A DNA stretch of 64,000 nucleotides, taken from Cycas panzhihuaensis (lineage: Eukaryota > Cycadophyta). Positions within the stretch are counted from its first letter, which is position 1; each line of letters opens with the position of its first letter. The stretch is from positions 217,875,741 through 217,939,740 of the forward strand of contig CM041465.1 of assembly GCA_023213395.1 (NCBI GenBank). The letters run 5' to 3'. The notes beneath the pieces are model-generated. The model had not been told where the DNA came from and made no database searches. It was given only the letters and a program-made list of their open reading frames with translations. This document shows, one piece after another, positions 11,601-23,394 of the stretch. The position numbers and the translations under genes are program-made.

Positions 11601-13294
11601 CAACATGCATGATTCATTTTAAGAGAGATGATGCCATATAAACAAAATTTGAAAATATTCATACAATCTTTATGCAAATTTTTTTTCAAAAGAGATTAAT
11701 CTATATGCAAGATTAGTTAATATGCTTTAATTTTGATGCATGCAACTAATTCTTTTAAAAATGATGAAATAATGCACAGAAAGAGAGAATTTTAAAGGAA
11801 GCTATTATTTTATGATAATTTTTAGATCTATGAGATGATGAATAAGTCATAAATTTGAAGAATCATCATGCATGTAAGATAAACCAAAGGTTCTATCATG
11901 GTTGGAGTAGTAAGAGCTCTAAAAGAAATATTTGAACTGAATATAAAAGCTGAAAATCAGAGATATTCTAACTAAATAACACTATCAACTTTTAATTTTC
12001 AAGATACAAGAGCCCACTTAAAAATAAAAGTGCATGCAATGACAGATGTAGGACAAATATTCATTTCCTATTATAAAGAGCATCTTAGAATGACAGTTTT
12101 TTTTTCATTTGACTAACGTTTCTTCAAAACAAGAGTAAAGAAGGAAGCAACAACAATCTAAAGAGGCCAAACAAGAGCGGCAATCCAATGGAAATATAGG
12201 TTGATGTAAGAGAGTGGAAAGGAGTAGCTAGATGTATGGTAGAGAGATGACCATGTCCCACCCTAGTCTATCCTTAAGAAACTCCACAAATGGCGGACCT
12301 TTCAACATATATTTCAATTCCAAAAGTCCAAACAACAATCCAACAACAGTCAACTAATGAAAAGAAATAATTCTGAGCTAAAATGACCTTCAAGACTTCA
12401 TAAAATAAGCTTGAAAATCAATAGGAAAGATTTTACCAAATCCAAAGAAGTTTGAAGTAAAAATTGATGAAGATCTAAAGAGATGAAAGTTTAGACCATC
12501 AACAATTAAGTAGTACTGGCATAACAGTAATTTTAAGATTTCACCCAATAACTTCAGAAAATCAAGTCTATAAAAAGCACAACAATTTTTAAGAATTCTC
12601 TAAAACGTTCACAAAATCTCTCAATTAAATAGCAAGAATCACTTCTTTCTCTTTAATTCTCAACTCTCTTCACTTCTCTATCTCTCCCTCTATCCATTTC
12701 TCTATATCAAAAACTATGATCAACAATCCCTTTATAACACTTTTGGGCATTGAGAGAATTAAATCCCATCAAAATTTGACAGCATAAATGCAAAATTTTG
12801 ACATGCAAGTCAAGTTTTACATGCATGTAGTAAAAAATGTGAAAATTAGTTAGGAGGTAAAATTAACTCATTAAAAATATCAAAAAATAATTTTTATTGA
12901 TAAATCAAGGCATAAACGACTTTATTAACGAGGAGAGGGGCCAAAATATGATGAAAATGATAAACACAAGCTTAAAAATGATAAAAAATTGGGTGAAATC
13001 AAGGATTAAAAGATTAAAAAATAACAAACTTTGAAAGAAGCATGGGGTTAAGTTAGTTATAAAGAAAATTTTGTTGTCATAATTTACGTCATCGACGGAA
13101 TGATAGGAATATTTATTACATTATTATTTATTACATTTCATCAATAAAAAATCACACATCATTTCAACAAAATGAGATCTGATCCATTAAATAAAATCAA
13201 CATACATCAATCATTGTGAATAAAACCATATAAGATGCATTAATTTACCAACATAATCTAAATACAATTAACGAGGCCAAGTTTTGGTGAAACA

Positions 13295-13308
13295 TTTGTC
13301 CCCTTGGC
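13295..13308 (-). other. Polypurine tract of the Tat-like element
   Basis: On the minus strand the sequence CAAGGGGACAAA directly precedes the TGTTTC start of the 3' LTR. This is the expected place and composition for plus-strand priming, and it confirms both the orientation and the LTR edge. Confidence 0.85.
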
Positions 13309-13489
13309 ACCTGAGGCTCCTATTCTAGAAAGAGACATAGGATGGTGAGAGGTGACAATGACGTGAGTGTTCGTTGCTCTAGAGACAGTGATAAGGACTA
13401 ATGAAATGTATGGACGATGGGGTACTATTTTTTTATGGTGGAATGAAATCTATACTGCAACTTGATTCTGAAAACTTCTATTGGTAGAG

Positions 13490-14262
13490 TTACTCGAAAG
13501 GACTGAGTAGTCTTAACCAAAAGAGGTGTTATTCACATTTCTTACCTAAAAGGACTGGGCATCTATCAAATTACCCAAAAGGACTACGTATCAACCACGT
13601 TACCCAAAAAGGGCTAGGTATTCAATTCTGTTATTTAAAAGGACTGGGTATTCAATTCATAAATGTCACTATGTTTATCTTCACTTAAAAGAACTAGGTG
13701 CCTATTGTTATCAAAAACTTACCTAATGTCCACAAATTGGATGGGACTTTCACTTTCCAACAAACACTATCTACTATCCACAAACTGGATGGGATTTCAT
13801 CACCAAACATCTACAAATTGGATGGGTTTTTAATATACATCTGGTCATAGTTTCTCTTATTAACCAAGTATTGAAGGGAAGTCCTTTTGCTAGAGCAAAA
13901 ATGATAGACTGTCATAGTTTAAGCTCATTAACAGGTGACTTTTCGGAGTAAAATCCTTTTGCCGGGGCAAAAAAAATGGACTGTCATAGTTTAAGCTTAT
14001 TAACAGATGACTTTTCAGAGTAAACCTGTCATAATTTAGCCTCGTTAATGGGGTGAGGATTTTCGGATGGTGATTGTCATCTTTTAACGTTATTAACAAT
14101 CGACTTTGGAGGGATCCCTGTTATAGTTTAGGCTCATTAACAGGTATGGAGGTTTCAGAGCAAAGTTTTGTCGTAGTTTATACTTATCAACAAGGAAATT
14201 GAAGCTCAGAGTTTGTCATCCTGTCCTAGTTTAGACTTATCAATAAGTACCTAAAAGCTCAG
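13490..14262. repeat. Three minisatellite families in the 3' untranslated part of the Tat-like element
   Basis: Between the RNase H and the 3' LTR three short repeats follow each other. (1) 13490-13700: about six copies of AAAAGGACTGGGTAT. (2) 13728-13830: three copies of CCACAAATTGGATGGG. (3) 13905-14262: about seven copies of TGTCATAGTTTAAGCTCATT, with period 40-70. Copies are degenerate. Tandem repeats in this position are described for Tat/Ogre elements. Confidence 0.85.
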
Positions 14263-15200
14263 AGTAATTACTTGTCTCTAAACCTTTTATCCCCCCTATT
14301 CTCATTTATATTTGAGCATAGGATGCATTCATTAGTATGATTTATCCAATGAAACATGTAATGATTTTTATCATTTTTTATTTTTTTTGTTCTTTTGTAG
14401 TTATATACTTTTTTTGCTTTTTTTTTTTTTTTTGTAATACTATATACATGGTAGTTTATAATCATTCTGGAGTAGCATGGTTTAAGAAAGACAAGGTTAG
14501 GGGAGGAATAAAACCTAAGAGATAAATAAAAGATTAAAATGGGGTAAGTGAAAGGTTTACTTATTCTATTTTCATAAACTTAAAATCATCTAGAATACAA
14601 ACGGTAATAAGTTTATGAAAGTAGAATATGGAGTAATATAAATCTCTAAAAAGGAAATCTATATAACTCACATCATACTATTGATAGATTATATAAATAT
14701 AGGATAATTCCACACTCATATAACATATCATAAAGGAAGTAAGTTGTTTAGCAAATGAAACTAATTTCGCTCAATAAATGACTAACTACCCGAGTATATT
14801 GGATTATTCGTTGGTTCCTTCTAGAGGTAAGAACCTTTTAGGAACTTGCCCCCTGCCAAGATCCTCCATGGGCTATGATTTCCATGTGGGTCTAGCCGTT
14901 TCACATATCTTGCTTCAATCTCATACCTATTACCACAATCTCACAACTACCCAAACCTACAGTTTTACCAAATCAATAATTTATACTCATTGCGGAGTGG
15001 TAGTTTATACTCATTCTGAAGTGGGGTGCCCTCAATTAGAAGAAGTAAAATCAATCAATACGATCATCAAGGATTGAGGAAACGAGAGCGTCAACTTCGA
15101 GATTAAAAGAACGTGGTATGTACTAGACAATTATTGAAGTAAATAGGGACAATAATGATGAGGCATGATGATGCAAAGAAAGGAGTCGTGGAGAGTGGAC
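14263..15200. other. Tat-like element 3' untranslated region, rest
   Basis: This is AT-rich with no coding signal. Isolated copies of the repeat-3 core occur at about 14452 and 14985-15020 (TTTATACTCATT). Poly-T stretches occur at 14375-14435. No gene is seen. Confidence 0.55.
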
Positions 15201-15440
15201 CTAGTACATCCCAACTAACTGATAAACCACAACATGAGAATTGACATACAAAGTAATAGGTCCAAGGTAAAAGTGAGAGACATCTAACAAGGCTCCTATA
15301 ATTGCAAGGTATTCAACTTCATTATTGGTTATTCTAGGTATAAATAAACCTGTGGAAATGAGGGGACTTCCTAATTGGTCATAAACCACCCAAACAGAAA
15401 CAGACAGTCTTGGGTTTCCTCTACTACCTCAATCGATGAA
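15201..15440 (-). pseudogene. Archaeal-type RNase H fragment (aRNH), broken
   Basis: On the minus strand the frame reads FID, stop, GSRGNPR, VWVVYDQLGSPL, GLFIPRITNNEVEYLAII, then ITLYVNSHVVVYQL. This matches the RNase HI / RVT_3 pattern DGGSRGNPG ... NNEAEY ... DSQLVV. The extra archaeal-type RNase H is a hallmark of Tat/Ogre elements. Two lesions hit key places: the first Gly of DGGS is a TGA stop (15429-15431) and the catalytic Asp of the DS motif is Asn. The first Asp (15432-15434) and the Glu of NNEVEY remain. It would cut RNA in RNA-DNA hybrids if active, but it is not. Confidence 0.75.
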
Positions 15441-16469
15441 AATACTCAATGCCATGGGAATGAGAGGATCTAAAGTAGGAGTCTGTGTGATCAATAAAGG
15501 AAGGTGCAGAAATCAATCAGTAAGGAGATGGCAATAGAAATAGATTTCTAACTGTGATGAAGTAAGAAGGAGAAACCCAAGTAAGACAATTATGATCAAG
15601 GTGTCAAACATGGTTTGATCATAACTGAGGCTACGGTGGACCTAAGCAGTTAGATCCGAAAATCTTGAATGACTCATCCAAATGAACTCAACCTATAGAT
15701 AGATAGGTGGAGACGAAGTCGTCACGCGACTTGCCCCAGATTACAAGAGGATAAAAACAATAAACTTACTTTTTACTTTATTTCAACTTTCTTTTATTTT
15801 TTCTTTCCCATGTTTTTTACTTCATTTTTTTCTTTTTCTTTTTCTTTTTTTTTTCACTTCCACTTTTCATAAGAACAAGATCATAATTATCTTCTTAAGA
15901 AACTTTTCTACTCAACACAGTAAGGATTTCTTTTTTTTAACAGAATCTTAAAGAGAAATGGGCCAATCTCCTTAATAAATGAACTGCAGAGAGCAAAAAG
16001 GAAATCAAAATCACGGTGTCTTCAAGCATAAAGGGAAAGCGACAGAATGGATATCTGTTTCGATGGAATAATAAATAGAACCAAGGGTAATAAAAACAAT
16101 CAACAATTAGTGGTATATGACCAAAAAGGGAATTCCAAAGTTAACCAACTAGCAAGTAAAAGTGAGGTATGAATTAACAAGGTAACAAACTGACAAATAA
16201 AAATGAACTCTCGATGAATGAGTGAATACTCGAAGCTAACAAGGGGTGTTTCTCTTTCTGAGATGAAAGTATAATAAAGATGGGGGCGTAGGTCCTCTTT
16301 TGAGTGCGAGACTCAAAGGAGAACAAGATCTAAATGATGGTAAATTCACAACCAATGTAAGTGCTAGAAAGAGCACACGACCTACATGATTATGTGCTGG
16401 ATCTATCATAAAAACACCACAATGCTTAACAAAAGGAAGAAAATATCAGAAAGCAAGGAAGATTTTGCC
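15441..16469 (-). other. Tat-like element internal stretch without recognised gene
   Basis: Minus-strand text upstream of the RNase H (about 15441-15530) reads on in the same frame (LITQTPTLDPLIP) and is probably a linker. The remainder is AT-rich, with a long TC/T-rich tract at 15770-15860 on the plus strand. No RT or integrase signature was found in any frame I checked. Confidence 0.5.
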
Positions 16470-16700
16470 CATAGTTTTAGCTTATTACGCAAAGATACAA
16501 GTTTCAAAGCAACCGATCTTTTGAAAAGAAGGGATTTTCCCATAGTTTAAGCTCATTAGGCAGAGGTATTAGCTTCGGAGCCATAGTTTATTCTCGTTGC
16601 GGATGACTAACTCAAAAAAAAAAAAAAAACAGTTTGCCCATAGTTTTAGCTCATTAGGCAAAGGTACTGGTTTCAGAGCCGTAATTTATCTTCATTGCAG
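16470..16700. repeat. Second array of the CATAGTTTAAGCTCATT repeat
   Basis: About five copies of CATAGTTTTAGCTCATTAGGC with variants (near 16480, 16538, 16583, 16640 and 16680) alternate with short spacers containing GGTATTAGCTTC-like text. The core is the same as in the array at 13905-14262, but this array sits on the other side of the RNase H fragment. A 15-base A run interrupts it at about 16615-16629. Confidence 0.8.
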
Positions 16701-16862
16701 AGGTGATAAATGAGTGGTCTCTTGGGGAGTGCAACTAGCTCCCAACTTGATGATTCTAGGGATATCTTCTGTTTCTAAATCTACATCGATGGTTTGTTTT
16801 ATAAGCATTGCGTTCCCTTCCTCAAAATGAGGAGCAGCAGGTTCAACTGAAGAAATAGACTC

Positions 16863-17525
16863 CTAGGGTTGACAATGATCAACTATAACCTTAGAAAATC
16901 CTAACTTGTGATGTCCATGAGAGAGACTAGGAGATGAACCTACTAAATGCTCCACGATCGCTTCTTTATTCTCAAAATGATCGAGGTGAAAGAGATTAAT
17001 GAAGCGAAGGTTCTTAGATTGAGAAACAGAAGATGGAATATGACCAACTAAAGAGTTTAGAGTGGACACAAACTCGATAATTGATGCAACTTGAGAAAAG
17101 GGGATAGGCTTATCTACGAACTCCCAAATTGAAGAAAAAGCTTGAAGTAACTCTTGATTATACAAGCCATAATCAAGGTGGGATGAAGATATCAAGACAA
17201 GAGAAGATACAGGAGGGTCCACATGAGGACAAGAAAGTAATGAGATAGTAGAATAGGAATTAACTTTCTGTACTATAGTGGAGGTTCCGAATCTAGTTTG
17301 ACCTGTATCAAATACCCTAGTATCTTTATCATCTGATACTAGATATGGGTGTTGATGCAACATCTTTTTCTCATGCCTATTTAACCATATCTTAAAGAAA
17401 GAGGAATGAGAGAAAGATGGAGAAGCAACAACGCGTGAGTCATGTGCAACGATACTTGAAGAAGTAGTTACTAAATGAGTGGTCAACAAAGGAACTACTA
17501 AATTTGCCCCTAGGGGCAAGCACAA
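16863..17525 (-). CDS. Unidentified 220-codon ORF inside the Tat-like element
   Basis: This is an open frame of 220 codons in a region where most other frames are broken. It lies between the protease and RNase H remnants. The product is rich in Ser, Leu, Val and His, contains a stretch FKIWLNRHEKKMLHQHPY and an acidic patch (SDDKD). I see no RT, integrase, zinc-finger or signal-peptide motif. The position is where RT or integrase would be in a complete Tat element, but no YxDD-like motif, HHCC or DDE pattern is present. It may be an element-specific protein, a diverged linker, or chance. Confidence 0.35.
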   Translation of the reverse strand: MCLPLGANLVVPLLTTHLVTTSSSIVAHDSRVVASPSFSHSSFFKIWLNRHEKKMLHQHPYLVSDDKDTRVFDTGQTRFGTSTIVQKVNSYSTISLLSCPHVDPPVSSLVLISSSHLDYGLYNQELLQAFSSIWEFVDKPIPFSQVASIIEFVSTLNSLVGHIPSSVSQSKNLRFINLFHLDHFENKEAIVEHLVGSSPSLSHGHHKLGFSKVIVDHCQP

Positions 17526-17771
17526 AACCTGTGAGAAATAAGTGTGAATAGGATTTGTATCAACAAGGTCACTTCAGGATGGTCCTTGATAAGGTATGAT
17601 AGAACGAGAAGCCATTTCTTCTTCTAAAACAAAAGAAGAAGGAAACAAAAGGGGATTAGTCGAATCTGAAGGAACTGGAATGGATAAGGAACCTGATGAT
17701 AAAGGGACAACCTTGACTAAATCCACATCCTTTACTTCTAGGTGAGTTGAAGGAGCTTCAATAGCAAAGTA

Positions 17772-18737
17772 TTATCCTAAACAAAGTGACTGAAAGAAAT
17801 ATTCTGTAGAGTTAGAAGATTCACCAGGTTCTGCAAAAGTCTCAATTAGAAAGATCGATTGTTTAATAAGTTTAGGCTTCCGCTTGACGATCTTGAGTTC
17901 TCCCTCATGGATGAACCCAAGTTCACCAAAAATAGATGAGCAAACTATTGCCATTTGGGTGATCCATGGTCTACCCAAAAGGGTATTGATGATAGTAAGG
18001 TCAATAAGCATTGTCTTATCTTCCAATGTGAGTGGAAGAGTAACTTGACCCAATTATACATTTTCATTCTTATCATACCCTTCGTAGATCCATTCGCATG
18101 AATCAAAGACGGAAATCTCCAAATCCTCGACAAGATCAAGGGGGATTACATTGACGAATGATCCTTCGTCAATGATAACCCGCTTGATATTGGTATCATC
18201 CTTGATGATCTCCATGTAAAATGGTGGAATATCGTTCGACACATGGGCAGAACGATTGGATAAAGTAACAAGGTCAAACGAAATAGTAGAAGCAGGTGAA
18301 AAAGCTACTATGGGAATTCTCAATGCATCAAATAAAAGTTGACGTTGCTCAGGGTAACACTTGAGCAAATCGATAACTGATATGCTCATAGGAATGGTCC
18401 TTAATTCGTCTACCAAAGAGAAAGATCCATCCTTTAAACTAGAAGGAATGGACCTAAACCTAATGGGACAGAGGGGTATTAGAGATAAAGAGTTAGGATT
18501 CTTCGCCATTAAATCATCAGATGATTTAGATAGTTTTGCACTCTTTGAAGTCTCCACTATATTTATGGTTCTGTTGGTATCACCACCTTTAGGAGGTGGA
18601 CGATGTTGACTAGTGTTTCTTCTTATTTGAACATTTGCGGGAGTGGTAGTCTTCTTTGACGAATCAGAGCTTGAAGGTTGGTCTTCATCGTCTTGTATCT
18701 GCTTCCCTTTGCCTTTGTTGAGAATACAAGGTCCCAA
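17772..18737 (-). pseudogene. Tat-like aspartic protease region (broken)
   Basis: This is one reading frame with a single stop at 18054-18056, continuing the Gag frame from the other side of Copia-A: the lysine-rich linker KEDKG/KGKQIQDD spans the insertion point. The protease core reads RVIIDEGSFVNVIPLDLVEDL, where relatives have D-G/T-G-S-S, so the residue after the catalytic Asp is Glu. Downstream VTLPLTL and LLGRPWI match the flap and C-terminal lobe signature (LGRPW) of Tat-lineage proteases. The protein would process Gag-Pol. The altered DxG and the stop argue that it is dead. Confidence 0.75.
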
Positions 18738-19353
18738 ACCTTAAACTGCCACAAGCTTTGAACTATTTTGCAACTAGTTACAGGAATCTAAACTAAGATT
18801 TAACATGCAAGTTCTAAAATTAGAGATAATACAATAACATCAATATAAAAGCCAAACATCACATATGCACCCGATATAATGTGGTAAAACCCTAGTAGTG
18901 TGCTAGGGAAACATCCACACAGGAAAGATATCGATCTTTATTACTGTAGAATGAAGATAAAGTACATCTTAGTAGCAGAGTGCTTTCAGGAACAATATCC
19001 AGCCACCGCCCTCATCACAGTACATTATATTACAACTTAATAACAAAAAGTCCTAAATCGGGCTACATGAGAGGGTCATCCAAGGCATAAATCTCAGCCA
19101 TAGAATTTAAGGTATTTGTATCGAACGACCATGATTCTCTTTATAATTTAATATGGTTTATAGGGCTAATTTTTCAGGTTGGGGGCTATCGCCCTCGAAC
19201 CCCCTCTTAGCGGGTGCCGTTCCACTCCCTCAAGATCCCCGGCCAAGTGGGGCTCCACCTTTTGGAACCCCCCGAGAAAGATTAAGGGGGGAAACCGTGC
19301 CGCTAAAATGCCAAAATTTTAGCCTCAAACTATTGTTGTTACAAATTCCAATA
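18716..19353 (-). repeat. 3' LTR of Copia-A (638 bp)
   Basis: This is the partner of 23395-24034. Several differences per 60 bases are visible near its right edge, so the insertion is not very young. The LTR's G/C-run block lies at about 19190-19310. Confidence 0.95.
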
Positions 19354-19370
19354 ATCTCCACCTTGACAAC
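19354..19370 (-). other. Polypurine tract of Copia-A
   Basis: The minus strand reads GTCAAGGTGGAGAT immediately before the 3' LTR start. This is the usual copia purine tract, and the same text occurs in Copia-B at 48515-48528. Confidence 0.9.
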
Positions 19371-19410
19371 AATTTACCCGGTATCTTTCTTAGACCCTTC
19401 CTCATCTTTT

Positions 19411-22400
19411 TTACAAACCAAGAGAAGTCAAATACCATTTGAACTTCTCTACTGGTACTGGTTTTGTGAATACATTAGTATAATTCTGATTGGTGTGAAT
19501 TTTCTCAAGTGCCACTCCACTTGCTTCCACAACCTGTCTAACAAAATGGTACTTAAGAGCAATATGCTTTGTTCTACTGTGATAAGCTGAATTCTTGGCT
19601 AAGTAAATGGCACTTTGACTGTCACAAAATACCTTTACATTTTCCTGTTTCCTTCCAAGCTCAACCAATAGACCCTGTAACCAGATTACTTCTTTACAAG
19701 CATGTGCTGCAACAATATATTCAGTTTCCGTGGTTGATAGTGCAATTGTACTGTGCAATTTAGACATCCAACTAACTGGACGATTTACAAGAGTAAAAAC
19801 ATAACCTGAAGTAGGCCTTCTTTTGTCTAAATCTCATGTAAAGTCTGAATCAACATATCCATAAACCTGATTATCTGTACCTCCAAAGGTGATGCAGTAG
19901 TCACTTGTGCCTCTCAAATACCGAAGCACCCATTTCACTGCAGCCTAATATTCCTTTCCTGGATTTGCCATAAACCTGCTAACTACACAGACTGTATGTG
20001 AAATATTAGGTCTTGTACATACCATGGCATACATCAAACTTCCTACTGCACTGGCATAAGACACACGAAACATATAAACCTTTTCTTCTTCACTACTAGG
20101 ACTCATATTTAAAGAAAGCTTGAAGTGAGAAGCCAATGGGATACTCACTAGTTTCACATTTGCCATACTAAACCTAGTTAGTACATTCTCCACATATTTC
20201 TGTTGTGATAACCATAGCTTACCATTTTTCTTGTCTCTGTGTATCTCCATGCCTAAGATTTGTTTTGTAGCTCCTAGATCCTTCATATCAAAAGTCCTAG
20301 CCAATTGATCCTTTAACTTATTGATTTCTTCCATGCTCTTGCTTGCAACCAACATGTCATCAACATATAATAGCAAGATAATGAATAAGCCATTGTCCAT
20401 AAATTTAAAGTAAACACAATGATCATACTCACTTCTTTTGAAATTTTGGCTCTCCATGAAGGCATCAAACTTCTTATACCATTGCCTGGGTGATTGCTTC
20501 AAGTCATATAATGATTTCCTGAGCCTGCAAACAAGTCTTTTCCTACCATATTGTACAAACCCTTTTGGTTGATCCATATAGATCTCCTCCTCTAAATCTC
20601 CATGTAGAAAAATTGTTTTACATCTAACTGCTCCAACTCCAAATTGAGAGAAGTTACTAATGCTAACAATACTCGAATTGAAACAAGTTTGACAACTTGT
20701 TAAAAGATCTCATGAAAGTCAATACCTGCTTTCTGTGCAAAACCTTTAGCCACCAGTCTTGCCCTGTATTTATCAACCTTTCCATCAACATCTGTTTTCT
20801 TTTTGAAAACCCACCTGCAACTAACAATCTTCCTGCCATGTGGAAGTTCTACCAAGTCCCATGAATTATTTTTCTTTAGAGCATCTATCTCTTCCTGCAT
20901 ATCCCTTTTTCACTTCTCACTATGGATATCATCTACTGCTTCTTGATAACATGTAGGCTCACCATCATTAGAAACCAAATCAATAGAAGCAGACAGGTTG
21001 CACTTGTCAGGTGGATGACTCACTCGTGTAGATCTAACTATTGGCATAAGAGTGTTAATATACTCCTGTAAATCTGTTACAAATTCATCTTCAGAAAGAT
21101 CTTCCTGCTCCTCTGATTCCAAAGATGGTTAGGTTTCAAACTTAACCTATTGATGTTCATCTTTCTGCTCCTGTTTCACTTCAACTTCTACACTGTCTAA
21201 TTTTAGAAGGGGAGATTCATCAAATACAACATCTTTGTTAATGGTGATTTTGTGGGCAGTAGGATCCCACAACCTGTATCCCTTCACACCATCTTTATCA
21301 CCATAACCAACAAAGATACATTTCTTTGATTTTGGGTCTAACTTTGAACGTTTACTTTTATCAGTCCAAGCATAAGCATCACAATAAAAAACTATCAAAT
21401 TTAAATAATCACATGGATGTCCAGTCCATACTTCTTCAGGAATCTTGCAATCTATTGCAAGTGATGGTGATTTGTTCACTAGATAGCATGCTGTTTGAAC
21501 AACTTCTACCCATAAGCCCTGCCCCACTCCAACATTACTTAGCATGCTTCTTGCTCTTTCCAAGAGTGTTATATTCATGCACTCAACAATAACATTTTGC
21601 TGCGGAGTATAGATAGTGGTCTTATGTCTTTCGATCCTAGCTTCTCTGCAATAGTTCTCAAGCTCCAAGGAGTTGAACTTACCTCCATTGTCAGTTCTTA
21701 AACATTTGATTGTCTTACTAGTGTTGTTCTCAATTAGAGCCTTGAACTGCTTAAACACATTGAATATTTCAGATTTCATTTTCAAAAAATAGACCCATAC
21801 CTTCCTGGAGTAATCATCTATAAATGTGACAAAATACAATAATCCTCCATAAGATATTTTAGGGGGTCGTTCCCATACATCTGAATGTATGTAATCCAGA
21901 ACGCCTTTACTAGTATGACTCCCTACTTTAAACCTGAGTCTACACTATTTTCCAAAAACATAATGTTTACATAAAGCCAAATATGAAAGTTGTAAGTTAG
22001 GAAGTAATTTACGGTTTATCAGCACCTTAAGTCCTTTCTCACTCATGCGCCCAAATCTCTGATGCTATAACTGAGCTGGATCTTCTATAATCTTTGATGC
22101 AGTAGCTGCTTTACTGACATCTATACTTCTCACTAAAATGTAAAGATTTCCTTTCTTTAAGGCTTTCATAACAACCAAGGCGCCCTTTGATACCTTTAGG
22201 ACTCCTTCATGACCTGTATACTTAAAAACACCTAAATCTAGTTCACCCAAGGAAATCATATTCCTTTTCGGATAAGGTACATGTCTAACCTCAGTTAATG
22301 TTTTGACTACCCCATTGAACATCTTAATTCTGATCCTACCAATGTCTACTGTCTTACAAGAAACTTTATTTCCCATAAGCACATCCCCACCATCAAGAGG

Positions 22401-23323
22401 TTGGTATAATGAGAACCAACTCTTGTGTGGACACATGTGGTAGAAGCACTTGAATCTAATAATTAGTCATGGTGATAATGAGAAACATTACAAGCGACCA
22501 AGACATTATCATCCATACCTTGATTTGATTCCACCTGATTCGTCTCCTTGGCAGGATCTTCCCTTTTCTAGAACTCCTTCCTTTTGTAGCAATCCTTCTT
22601 GAGGTGACCAGTCTTATTACAATGCCAACACCTGAGCTTACTCTTTTTGCTCTTTGACTTGGACCTCGATGTATCCCTGGAGTTTTATCCTCTCTCAAAC
22701 GTTCTACCCCTTACCGTCATAGATTCAGGTGTGGAGGTTTCAAGACTAGATTTCCTCTGCACTTCTTCCATTAGCAAAGCACTCACAACAAAATCATAAT
22801 CCAATACATCTGTAGTACTAAATCTAATTGAGGTGACAATATTATTCTAGGATTCGGGTAATGAGCATAACAGGGTAACAGCCTTGTTCTTATCCTCAAT
22901 TTTAACATCGATACTAGTCAACTGATAAATGAGAGTATTGAAAATATTTAAATGGTTAACAATTTTTGTACCTTCCTTCATTCGTAACAAGTACAGTTAC
23001 CTCTTTAGGTAGATTCAATTCGTTAATGATTTGGTCATATACAGGCCTTCCAACCGGGTCCATAATCTTGCTGCTGTCTCCTCCCCTGCGATGTTAAATA
23101 AGACTTTATATGCCAAGCACAATCATATTGTGCTAAGTACCTTTTTATCTAAGTCATCTCGTTCATCATCGTCCATCCCTGCAGGTTTCTTTGATTTGCC
23201 TGCAAGGGCTTTGTACAAATCTTGCTGTATAAGAATATCATGCGCTTTTAATTTCTACAACTCGAAGTTGTTCTTGCCATTGAATTTCTCTACCTTGAAC
23301 TTTACACCTGCTAGTTTCACCAT
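19411..23323 (-). pseudogene. Copia-A Gag-Pol polyprotein, broken
   Basis: The start ATG is at 23321-23323 (MVKLAGVKFKVEKFNG). In order: Gag with zinc knuckle CWHCNKTGHLKKDC (about 22595-22640); protease plus pre-integrase region with MCPHKSWFS and LISLGELDLG (22065-22436 and just upstream); integrase core FIDDYSRKVWVYF, LRTDNGGKF, TPQQNVIVECMN (about 21500-21840); connector with GYRLWDP; RT with SWDLVELPHGRK, YRARLVAKGF, LYVDDML, KDLGATKQILGMEIHRDKK (19945-20900); RNase H with LSTTETEYIVAAHACKE and FCDSQSAI (19411-19767). Stops or frameshifts separate these blocks. Catalytic Asp/Glu of integrase and the YVDD of RT are intact, so decay is modest. Confidence 0.94.
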
Positions 23324-23381
23324 TTTGGTGTAGAAAAGCCGATACCAAAACCTTCACAGACTCGCTGCAAAATAAAAGTGG

Positions 23382-23393
23382 CTTTGATACCAC
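23382..23393 (-). other. Primer-binding site of Copia-A
   Basis: Two bases inside the 5' LTR the minus strand reads TGGTATCAAAGC, one change from the initiator tRNA-Met complementary site TGGTATCAGAGC that is usual in plant copia elements. Confidence 0.9.
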
Positions 23394-23394
23394 T

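Larger units (their letters stand above)
4574..13294 (-). repeat. 3' LTR of the Tat-like element, split by a LINE
   Basis: 4574-4960 and 11120-13294 together match the intact partner at 26268-28800. The join falls at AATAGTTTATCTTG, which is continuous in the partner at 26653 and duplicated around the LINE here. Without the LINE the LTR would be about 2.56 kb. It has more copies of the CATGCAAG repeat (11330-11600) than its partner, which accounts for part of the length difference. Confidence 0.92.

Noticed and set aside
13490-14262. Regularly spaced short repeats that could suggest a CRISPR array
   Set aside because: Units are degenerate, spacing varies, there are no cas genes, and the region is the 3' end of a plant retroelement.
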